Shown: piece after piece, positions 1 to 7,908 of the stretch
Layout: the number at the start of each line of letters is the position of its first letter
Position numbering within the stretch: the stretch's first letter is position 1
Source of the DNA: an uncultured Clostridia bacterium
Lineage (GTDB): Bacteria; Bacillota; Clostridia; Christensenellales; UBA1242
Length of the DNA stretch: 64,000 nucleotides
Direction of reading: 5' to 3'
Assembly: GCA_947630745.1 (NCBI GenBank)
Contig: CANRIT010000004.1
Location: forward strand, 1 to 64,000
Position numbers and translations under genes: made by a program
The notes under the pieces: generated by a model
Database searches by the model: none
What the model was told of the DNA's origin: nothing
What the model saw: the letters and a program-made list of their open reading frames with translations, nothing else

Positions 1-130
1 GGTTGAAGTGCATTGTTTCACAAACCTTGACTGAAAATTAAAGCAAAAGAAAGGATACAAACCATTTAGCCGCTTTTGTTTCTTTCGCTTGTGTCGAAAG
101 ACAAATAAAAATAAAAGGAGTTAAAAATAT

Positions 131-1699
131 ATGAATGAATCATATAAACATCATTCGCTCACAAATTGTCCTGCAAGCAGTACTGATTGTTCGACTCATT
201 CGTTTATGAAAACAGCAGTAATCTATGCAAGATACAGCAGCGACAACCAAACAGAACAATCTATCGAAGGACAACTTAGAGTTTGTGAGCAGTATGCCCA
301 AAATAACGACATACTCATTTTGAACACTTACATTGATCGTGCTATGACAGGAACAAATGATAATCGACCAGATTTTCAACAAATGATTAAAGATAGCAAT
401 AAAAAAGAATTTGAATTTGTGCTTGTTTACAAAATTGATAGATTTTCAAGGAACAAGTATGAAACCGCTAAATACAAGAAAATCTTAAAAGATAACGGTG
501 TAAAACTCTTATCTGCTATGGAAAATATTCCAGACACGCCAGAAGGCATAATCTTGGAAAGTTTGCTTGAAGGTATGGCTGAATATTACTCAGCAGAATT
601 AAGTCAAAAAGTAAAGCGTGGAATGAACGAAACAAGATTGAAAGGCAACTTTACAGGTGGAACAATCATCTATGGCTACAAAGTGGAAAATCACAAAGTG
701 TTAATCAACGAAGAGCAAGCCGAAGTTGTAAGATACATTTACAAACAATATGCTCTTGGAACTTATGTTAAAGACATTATCGACTATCTTACATCACATC
801 AAATTTTTAATCATGGCAAACCGTTTGCAAGAAACACAATTTACAACATACTCAAAAACGAAAAATATTTTGGAATATACAGGTATCATGACGAAGTGTT
901 TGATAACATCTATCCACAAATTGTCAATAGCGAAATTTACAACAAAGTTAGAGAGAAGATTAAACTAAACAAATATGGAAAACGCAGCACTGAACTTGTA
1001 TATTTACTTAGGCATAAACTCACTTGTGGCTATTGTGGAATGCCAATCAGTGCCGAATGTGGAACTACTAAAAATGGAACAAAGAAACATTATTACAAAT
1101 GCTTAGGCAGGAAACGCAATAATGGTTGTCAAAAATCAATGGTTAGAAAAGAATTATTTGAGAATTTTATACTTGATTCAATTTTAGAAATCTTAAAAAG
1201 CCCAAAGTATGTTAATGAAATTGTAAACTCGCTATATGATTTGCAACAAGATAGCAACAACTCGGTTTTAACAAATTTGATAAAGGAGCAAAAACGGACT
1301 GAAATTACACTTAACAATATTATGAACGCAGTCGAACAGGGAGTGGTTAATAACACAACAAACAAACGAATGAAAGAATTGGAAAACAAACTCGAAGACT
1401 TAGAAAAACAAATCTTAATTGAAAAAAGCAAAAACTCAGTAAAACTTACAAAGGAAGAAATTCAACAATATTACATCGAAGCACTAAAACTTGAACCCAA
1501 ACTTTTGATAGACTATGTGATTAAAAATATTAAAGTTTATGATGACAAAGTCGAAATCACATTCAACAATCCAATAAAAACAAGTCCTGACAACGATCAG
1601 GGCTTATTTTTGTTTACAAAACTAAAACAAATGCCAAAAATAATTCAAAATGTAAACACTCCAAGAATGGTCGACATACAAATTGATTATTTTGTTTAA
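131..1699 (+). CDS. Large serine recombinase (resolvase N-terminal, recombinase and zinc-ribbon domains)
   Basis: Protein has YARYSSDNQTEQSIEGQL, YKIDRFSRNKYE, GYKV..NHKVLINEEQAEVVRYIY and the CGYCG...C zinc ribbon, typical of the large serine recombinase family. Confidence 0.93.
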   Translation: MNESYKHHSLTNCPASSTDCSTHSFMKTAVIYARYSSDNQTEQSIEGQLRVCEQYAQNNDILILNTYIDRAMTGTNDNRPDFQQMIKDSNKKEFEFVLVYKIDRFSRNKYETAKYKKILKDNGVKLLSAMENIPDTPEGIILESLLEGMAEYYSAELSQKVKRGMNETRLKGNFTGGTIIYGYKVENHKVLINEEQAEVVRYIYKQYALGTYVKDIIDYLTSHQIFNHGKPFARNTIYNILKNEKYFGIYRYHDEVFDNIYPQIVNSEIYNKVREKIKLNKYGKRSTELVYLLRHKLTCGYCGMPISAECGTTKNGTKKHYYKCLGRKRNNGCQKSMVRKELFENFILDSILEILKSPKYVNEIVNSLYDLQQDSNNSVLTNLIKEQKRTEITLNNIMNAVEQGVVNNTTNKRMKELENKLEDLEKQILIEKSKNSVKLTKEEIQQYYIEALKLEPKLLIDYVIKNIKVYDDKVEITFNNPIKTSPDNDQGLFLFTKLKQMPKIIQNVNTPRMVDIQIDYFV

Positions 1700-1868
1700 C
1701 GTGGCTAATTTATTCCATGGTGAACTTGACAAGAGGACTCCGGAATGGAGTTCTCTCTGCAATTAAGACAAAGAAACAAGCACTATGCTTTTGTTTCTTT
1801 GCCTTTTTGAGATTATGTTACCATTCCACCTCTTGTCAAGCACCTTTCACGGCATAAAGTTAGCCACG
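1700..1868. repeat. Imperfect long inverted repeat (arms about 1700-1737 and 1829-1868) with a nested hairpin
   Basis: Left arm CGTGGCTAA.TTTATTCC..CTTGACAAGAGG; reverse complement of right arm CGTGGCTAACTTTATGCC..CTTGACAAGAGG. Inner hairpin CAAAGAAACAA/TTGTTTCTTTG. Confidence 0.75.
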
Positions 1869-2075
1869 ATTATTAAAAAGACAAATTCCACTAGCAAAAA
1901 AGATTGGTGCAAAAATATTTTTTATATCTTCTTGCACGTTCTTAGGCAAATCCATTATTATATTTCTAGCCTTATCAACGTGGTCAGCAAATTCTAGTAT
2001 TTTTCCGCTACATTCATCGTGTTTTTTAGCGTATGCTAATAAAGTTTCTTTTATAATATCACTATTATTTTCCAT
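1860..2075 (-). CDS. Small hypothetical protein (71 aa)
   Basis: ORF MENNSDIIKETLLAYAKKHDECSG... with an RBS-like aaaggagaaaaag upstream on the minus strand; its stop lies inside the inverted repeat. Confidence 0.55.
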   Translation of the reverse strand: MENNSDIIKETLLAYAKKHDECSGKILEFADHVDKARNIIMDLPKNVQEDIKNIFAPIFFASGICLFNNRG

Positions 2076-2097
2076 CTTTTTCTCCTTTTATAAAAAC

Positions 2098-2134
2098 AAA
2101 CCTAAACCAAACTTTTCGGGGTTCGATTTAGGTT
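2098..2134 (-). terminator. Probable terminator downstream of tRNA-Ser
   Basis: AACCTAAA...TTTAGGTT stem followed by T-rich sequence on the minus strand. Confidence 0.5.
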
Positions 2135-2139
2135 TTAAT

Positions 2140-2231
2140 TGGCGGAGAGTGAGGGATTTGAACCCTCGCGCGCCTATTAGACGCCTACATCCTTAGCAGG
2201 GACGCCTCTTCGACCTCTTGAGTAACTCTCC
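2140..2231 (-). tRNA. tRNA-Ser (anticodon GCU), CCA encoded
   Basis: Reverse complement GGAGAGT...ctGCTaa anticodon loop in a CGTCC/GGATG stem, long variable arm, GGTTCAAATCC T-loop, ACTCTCC acceptor, G discriminator and CCA. Confidence 0.93.
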
Positions 2232-2272
2232 ACGCCGAATGTTTTATTGGTCGGATAATTTTAAGCAATTTA

Positions 2273-2617
2273 CTAGTCCGCCAATTTTAATTTGATTGCC
2301 AAAACGCCAAATTTTGTTTCATCTTCATGCGAATAAAATTTGCCAAACACTTTAATTGCGTCCGCCATGCTGCAGCATTCAAACCCAATTTGGTTAAATG
2401 GCAAGCAGCTTAGCATCTCTTTAAACGAATTAAAATGTAACAAATCCACCACAGTTGTCTTGACGCTTTGCGCTAAATAAGGTTGTTTTTTAAAAACAAT
2501 TGTGTCGCCAACCGAAATTGCCTTGCGTTTATCGTCATTCAACCTTATTTCGTAAATTTTTTGCCCATTTTTAATTTTATCAAAATACACTGAATCCAAC
2601 TTCATTTCAAAAACCAT
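2273..2617 (-). CDS. ASCH-domain protein
   Basis: KLDSVYFDKIKNGQKIYEIRLNDDKRKAISVGDTIVFKK is an ASCH-like pattern. The Met at 2617 (MVFEMKLD) is preferred over the longer ORF start at 2662. Confidence 0.7.
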   Translation of the reverse strand: MVFEMKLDSVYFDKIKNGQKIYEIRLNDDKRKAISVGDTIVFKKQPYLAQSVKTTVVDLLHFNSFKEMLSCLPFNQIGFECCSMADAIKVFGKFYSHEDETKFGVLAIKLKLAD

Positions 2618-2840
2618 ATACCACCCACCCAAATAAATGATTAAATTGAAAATTTGATACAAATTTAAACAAGCAATAGTAGTATAACAAAAAAAAATTG
2701 CGTTGTCAACTTATATTTTGCAATTTTTTAAAATTATTTTGTTCAATTGCGCAAAAACAATTCGCGGCAAAAATATTTGCAAATTAATGTTGCATTTTGC
2801 TGATATTTGTATTTTTATCGCGCACCTGCACAAATAAAAA

Positions 2841-3206
2841 CTAAATTAAGTCTTCAATCATGTAGCTTTTTAATATGTAAATGAATTCACAACACTTTGG
2901 CTTGCGCTCTTGCAACCAATAACCATCAAGCTTGGCTTTAAGTTTGTCAGACCAAAACAAGTTGATGATGTTTCTGATGTCGCGTTCAACCGTGCACGGA
3001 CTTTTTTCGTACCTAGTTGCAACATATGGATAGATTTCGCCAGAAAATGAGTGGACATGTTTCCCCCTATTTATAAGCATGTCCATAATATCTACCAAGT
3101 AATAGTACCCCATGTAACATGGCGTGATACCCAAGTCTTTAAGCTTTTTGCTGAAATAATAATTTGGCGACATTTTGTCTTGATATTTTTGTTCTTTAGT
3201 ATTCAT
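2841..3206 (-). CDS. Stand-alone Spo0A C-terminal (DNA-binding) domain protein, no receiver domain
   Basis: LGITPCYMGYYYLVDIMDMLI...EIYPYVATRYEKSPCTVERDIRNIINLFW matches the Spo0A_C pattern (LYP.IA..F..TPSRVERAIRHAIE.AW). Confidence 0.8.
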   Translation of the reverse strand: MNTKEQKYQDKMSPNYYFSKKLKDLGITPCYMGYYYLVDIMDMLINRGKHVHSFSGEIYPYVATRYEKSPCTVERDIRNIINLFWSDKLKAKLDGYWLQERKPKCCEFIYILKSYMIEDLI

Positions 3207-3487
3207 AATTCCCCCATTACAACTATTAATTTATAATAAAATACACCTTTTTGTCGTATTTGTCAACAGATTTTGTAAAAAATTTCCATATTTTTGTAAA
3301 AAATTGTCATATTTGTTAAATTTTGCACTGAAAAAGCGGTATAATTTAAAGTAAAATTGAATAATTTTGTCATTTTATCAGATGAATAATTTAGATTAAT
3401 GCAAAAATTGCGAAAGTGATACACGAAATATTAAATATATCCTTACATAAAAACATTGCAGACTGAAATAGATAACTAGAACACGGG

Positions 3488-3597
3488 GGCTGGACTATCG
3501 GGGCGGGCGCGCTGCGCCGCGCGCGGAGCGCGTGGCGCCCTCGCCGCAAGGCGAGGCTGCGTTTCCAACGCAGGCGCGCCCACCCCCTTGCCCAGCC
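3488..3597. other. GC-rich multibranched hairpin element (possible structured RNA or palindromic repeat)
   Basis: Nested complementarity GGCTGG/CCAGCC, GGGG/CCCC, GGGCGC/GCGCCC enclosing hairpins CCTCGCC-GCAA-GGCGAGG and CTGCGTT-tcc-AACGCAG plus a GC-alternating hairpin. Confidence 0.6.
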
Positions 3598-3679
3598 TGC
3601 AAAAAAAAGCAAGGCCAAATCACCTTGCCAACTTTTTTTATAAGGATAATTTTAAAATAATATCAATTAGTTTTTCAGT

Positions 3680-5833
3680 TTAATCAATGCCTTTCATAGT
3701 AAGCGAAATGCGCTTTTTATTAAGGTCAACGCTAAGCACTTTAACCTTAACTTTCTGCCCCACTTTAAGCACATCGCTTGGATGAGAAATGTAACTGTTG
3801 CTAATCTGGCTTATATGCACCAACCCGTCTTGGTGAACGCCAATATCCACAAACGCACCAAAGTCAATAACGTTGCGTACCGTGCCGTCAAGCACCATAT
3901 CTGGCTTTAAATCTTCCATAGACAAAATGTCGCTTCTAAGTTCTGGCAGCGGCATATCTTCACGAATATCGCGCCCCGGTTTTAAAAGTTCTTTGACAAT
4001 ATCGTTAAGTGTTGGCACACCCACTCCAATTGCTTCCGCCACCGCATTTTCGCCTTTTTGTTCAATAAGTTTTGGCAGTGCGGTAAGCCCGCCATCGCGG
4101 ATTTGTTCGTCCGAAAGTTTAAACAATGCAAGCAATTTTTTAACAGCTGGGTAACTTTCTGGGTGCACGGCGGTGTTGTCCAAAATGTTGTCGCCGTCAG
4201 TTATGCGCAAAAACCCTGCGCATTGTTCGTACGCCTTTGGACCCATTTTTTTAACTTTTAACAACTCTTCGCGGTTGTTTATATGCTTAACTTGGCTGCG
4301 GTAATCAATAATATTTTCCGCCAAACTGCCCGATATGCCCGACACAAAACTTAGCAAACTTACAGATGCGGTATTAAGGTCCACACCCACACTGTTTACG
4401 CAGTCTTCCACCGTGTTGGTAAGCACTTCGGTAAGACGATTTTGCGGCATGTCGTGCTGATACTGCCCCACCCCAATTGATTTTACATCAATTTTAATAA
4501 GTTCGGCAAGCGGGTCTTGCAAACGGCGGGCAATTGAAACTGCACTGCGCAAATTTACATCGTAGTCTGGGAATTCTTTTGCTGCCAATTTGCTTGCACT
4601 ATAAACCGATGCGCCCGCCTCGTTAACCATGGCGTAACTAACTTTGCGCGGACATTGTTTAATAAGGTCGGCAACCAAAATTTCACTTTCCTTACTTGCC
4701 GTGCCGTTGCCAATTGCCACAATATCAACCTTGTTGCGCATAATCATGTCAAGCAGCTTTTTCTTTGCCTCTTCCACCTTGTTTTGTGGCGGAGTTGGGT
4801 GAACAACCGCCGTGTCAAGCACATCGCCTTTTGTGTCAATAACCGCAATTTTGCAACCATTGTAATAGCCGGGGTCGTAACCCATAATTACATTGTTTTT
4901 AAGTGGTGCTTGCAACAAAAGCGGCTTTAAATTTACTTCAAACATCTTTATGGCTTGCTCGTTTGCGCGGTCGGTAAGCGCACTGCGGCATTCGCGTTCC
5001 AACGAAGGGAACAACAGCCTATCATAACAATCGGCAATAGTTTCGTCCATAATGTTGTTGGTGTAAGCATTGTCCTTTTTGTACGCCTTTTCAATCTCAG
5101 GTATGGTAAGTTTTGGATTGATTTCTATGCTGACTTTAAGGCACTTTTCGTTTTCACCACGATTAAGCGCAAGTATGCGGTGGCTTGGTATCTTGGATAC
5201 TTCACCTTTAAATTCTTTGTAATTTTCGTAAGTTTTGTTTTCGTCCGCCTCTTCATCCCAAGTTGACACAATGTTTGCCTTTTGGGCAATGATTTCACGC
5301 AAAGTTTTTCTAAGATTTGCGTCATCGCTTATCACTTCGGCAATTATATCCTTTGCGCCCGCAATAGCATCGGCAACATCTTTAACTCCCTTTTCTTCGC
5401 TTACATACTGTGCGGCAAGCTGTTCAACTGGTGCGGACAATTCTTGCTTTAAAATCTCGTCAGCAAGCGGTTGCAAACCTTTTGCTTGTGCCATGGTTGC
5501 ACGCGTTTTGCGCTTTGGCTTGTATGGACGATAAATATCCTCCACTTCGGTTAAAGTAAGCGCATCAGCAAGCGCCTTTTCAATTTCTGGCGTCCATTTT
5601 TCTTGCTCGCGGATAACTTTTTCCACCTTTTCCTTTTCTTTATTTAAATTCCTTAAATAGTTAAGGCGGTCGGCAAAATTCCTTAAAACTTGGTCATCGC
5701 ACGCGCCGTGCATCTCTTTGCGATAACGCGCAATAAACGGAATGGTGTTGCCTTCGTCTATCAAATTGATTATGTTTTGGCTGTACAATTCCTTTAAATT
5801 AAATTCGTACGCCAACTCTTTAACAATGTCCAT
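3680..5833 (-). CDS. tex: Tex-family RNA-binding transcription accessory protein (S1 domain)
   Basis: Full-length Tex: IPFIARYRKE, VEDIYRPYKPKRKTRATMA, GYDPGYYNGCKIAVID, C-terminal S1 domain. Confidence 0.95.
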   Translation of the reverse strand: MDIVKELAYEFNLKELYSQNIINLIDEGNTIPFIARYRKEMHGACDDQVLRNFADRLNYLRNLNKEKEKVEKVIREQEKWTPEIEKALADALTLTEVEDIYRPYKPKRKTRATMAQAKGLQPLADEILKQELSAPVEQLAAQYVSEEKGVKDVADAIAGAKDIIAEVISDDANLRKTLREIIAQKANIVSTWDEEADENKTYENYKEFKGEVSKIPSHRILALNRGENEKCLKVSIEINPKLTIPEIEKAYKKDNAYTNNIMDETIADCYDRLLFPSLERECRSALTDRANEQAIKMFEVNLKPLLLQAPLKNNVIMGYDPGYYNGCKIAVIDTKGDVLDTAVVHPTPPQNKVEEAKKKLLDMIMRNKVDIVAIGNGTASKESEILVADLIKQCPRKVSYAMVNEAGASVYSASKLAAKEFPDYDVNLRSAVSIARRLQDPLAELIKIDVKSIGVGQYQHDMPQNRLTEVLTNTVEDCVNSVGVDLNTASVSLLSFVSGISGSLAENIIDYRSQVKHINNREELLKVKKMGPKAYEQCAGFLRITDGDNILDNTAVHPESYPAVKKLLALFKLSDEQIRDGGLTALPKLIEQKGENAVAEAIGVGVPTLNDIVKELLKPGRDIREDMPLPELRSDILSMEDLKPDMVLDGTVRNVIDFGAFVDIGVHQDGLVHISQISNSYISHPSDVLKVGQKVKVKVLSVDLNKKRISLTMKGID

Positions 5834-5884
5834 AAAAAAACTGCTCCTTTAAACTTAACCATTATACCAAACATGCCAAAATTT

Positions 5885-5921
5885 TCAAAACAAAAAACTC
5901 CGCTTTGCGCGGAATTTTAGA
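5885..5921 (-). terminator. Rho-independent terminator of tex
   Basis: TCCGC/GCGGA stem between A-rich and T-rich flanks. Confidence 0.55.
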
Positions 5922-5953
5922 TTTTATATATTAACGATTGATTTTATTCTACA

Positions 5954-6601
5954 TTACACATTTTTGTTAAAGTCGCTTTCTTCAATTGGCAAAACATTGC
6001 CTTTTTTGTCAAGCACTTTAGAGTATTGTTTTTGATATTCTTCCCATTCTTTTTCTAGTTCGGCTTCTTTTCGTTTTATTTCGTTTAATTTTTCAACTAA
6101 ACTATTGTAATTTCTTTCATTGCTATGCATTTGCATTTTAATAGATTCTCCTGCTTTTTCTGCAAGCAATTTTGTATACAAGTTTTTGCCCAAGTTTTCA
6201 GATAAAAATTCTTGCCAAATTGGGGTAAATTTTGCCTCATCATCTTGCGCGCTTGGACTTGGAAATTCCACTGGTATACAACTATACAAATCAAAGATGC
6301 GAGTAGCGCTTAACTTGCGGGATATTGATTGCGCCATCGAAAAGGTGTTAAACTCTTTAACTTCTCTTTCCGCCTTTTTAAATTGTGGATTAAATCTAAA
6401 ACCTATTTCGGAATATAGATTTTTGCTAAAGATTTCAATTGTCAAACCGTCCAACTTGCTTATTATTTCATCAGTAACGGTTTTTTTGTAAAATTCAAAA
6501 TACTTTTCGGCTGAAATGGCTAAAACCGCCTTGTACAACCTAGAATTTTTTCTTACATTATTTTCAATTATTATTTCCATAATTCTCCTTAAACTATCCA
6601 T
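5954..6601 (-). CDS. Hypothetical protein, paralogue A
   Basis: Shares WQEFLSENLGKNLYTKLLAEK and a C-terminal IEESDF motif with the adjacent ORF 6644-7222. Confidence 0.8.
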   Translation of the reverse strand: MDSLRRIMEIIIENNVRKNSRLYKAVLAISAEKYFEFYKKTVTDEIISKLDGLTIEIFSKNLYSEIGFRFNPQFKKAEREVKEFNTFSMAQSISRKLSATRIFDLYSCIPVEFPSPSAQDDEAKFTPIWQEFLSENLGKNLYTKLLAEKAGESIKMQMHSNERNYNSLVEKLNEIKRKEAELEKEWEEYQKQYSKVLDKKGNVLPIEESDFNKNV

Positions 6602-6643
6602 ATTTTAACATGCAGCCATGCGTTTGTCAAGCAAATGATTTAT

Positions 6644-7222
6644 CTACTTATTAGCCAAAACAAAGTCGCTTTCGTCAATTGCAATTTCGCCGTTTTCGTT
6701 TTTAAGATTAGAATAACGCGCATCAAAATCGGCTTTGGCGGCTTCAATTTCTTTGGCGGCTTGTTTGTTTGCGTTTAATTTTTGGATTAGATTTAGGTAT
6801 TCTTCTTTTATGTGTTTTTCTTTCATCGCAAGTTGTTTTTGCTGTTGCCTTGCAAGCAATTTTTTATAGAACGTTCCACCCAAATTGGCTGACAAAAATT
6901 GTTGCCATTTTATGCTTTTTGGGTCAGCTTCTTGGGAAGAAAAGCCATACAAACCATAAAAATTGAATGCGCGGCTAAATTTGAAGGCATTAAGTTTTTC
7001 GCCTTCATTTAGGTTAAACTCAGGTACAAAAGTTATTGCCACAGACAAATCGTCATCGGAAAATTCGTCTTCATCCACCCTAATTTTCAATTTTTTTATT
7101 GCGTATTGAATGCTTGGCTCAATTTCCGCATAAAATTTTGCAAAATTTGCGGCGGGGATGCTGTTTAACGCTTTAAATATTGCACTGTTTTTATTTAGCG
7201 TGTTTATAACTTCTATTTCCAT
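6644..7222 (-). CDS. Hypothetical protein, paralogue B
   Basis: WQQFLSANLGGTFYKKLLARQ and IDESDF correspond to the neighbouring ORF. Confidence 0.8.
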   Translation of the reverse strand: MEIEVINTLNKNSAIFKALNSIPAANFAKFYAEIEPSIQYAIKKLKIRVDEDEFSDDDLSVAITFVPEFNLNEGEKLNAFKFSRAFNFYGLYGFSSQEADPKSIKWQQFLSANLGGTFYKKLLARQQQKQLAMKEKHIKEEYLNLIQKLNANKQAAKEIEAAKADFDARYSNLKNENGEIAIDESDFVLANK

Positions 7223-7331
7223 ATAAACTCCTTAAACACAAATATTATACCAGCAAAAACCGATTTTGTCAATAGGGAAAATTAAAAATTTGGCAAGTAA
7301 ATGCACAAATAAAAAATTTTAAAAAAACCTA

Positions 7332-7360
7332 TTGACTTTTTTTTATTTGCGTGGTATAAT
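7332..7360 (+). promoter_or_regulatory. SigA-type promoter TTGACT-17-TATAAT
   Basis: TTGACT at 7332-7337, TATAAT at 7355-7360. Confidence 0.8.
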
Positions 7361-7382
7361 AATGCCAACAAAGGAGGAAAAT

Positions 7383-7730
7383 ATGGATAAAAACACTAAC
7401 CTTTTAAACAAATTATGCCAAATGAACGCAATTCAACTGCTTTATGCTGACATGGATGAAGTTGAAAACGTCTTTAAAAATGCACCTTATACCCAGTGGA
7501 TGCAAGAAGCATTTGACAAATTTGTTAGAGACTTCAAACGCTTTGGGCAATTTTTGGACGAAGAAGATTTATACACATTAAGGAATGGTTATCGTCAGTA
7601 TTATTTACAACTACGTAAAAGGCTTGAGTCTGATGTTAGAGAATTGGCAGAATTTGACAAGGCTTATCCTATGTATTTGGCAGATTTGGAACATTCTTTT
7701 GTAGAAGAAGATGGCAACACTGTAAGATAA
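7383..7730 (+). CDS. Hypothetical protein (115 aa)
   Basis: ATG at 7383 preceded by aaaggagg RBS; good promoter upstream and terminator downstream. Confidence 0.8.
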   Translation: MDKNTNLLNKLCQMNAIQLLYADMDEVENVFKNAPYTQWMQEAFDKFVRDFKRFGQFLDEEDLYTLRNGYRQYYLQLRKRLESDVRELAEFDKAYPMYLADLEHSFVEEDGNTVR

Positions 7731-7739
7731 TGCAAACAA

Positions 7740-7773
7740 AAATTCCGCAAATAAGTGCGGAATTTTTTTTGTT
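7740..7773 (+). terminator. Rho-independent terminator
   Basis: AATTCCGCA-AATAAG-TGCGGAATT followed by T8. Confidence 0.85.
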
Positions 7774-7908
7774 TTAATGCATTAAATTTTTTAGTAAAAT
7801 TATTGATTTTTATAGATTGACCTTTTAGATTTAACATAATTTTTAATTATTGTTGATATTTTTAGCATGTATCAATAATTTTTTAAGTTTTATTAAATTT
7901 GCACTGTT

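Noticed and set aside
3391-3618. 75-aa minus-strand ORF over the GC-rich island (MALLFFAGWARGWARLRW...)
   Set aside because: Arg/Ala-rich translation is a by-product of the GC-rich hairpins; no RBS or plausible protein character.
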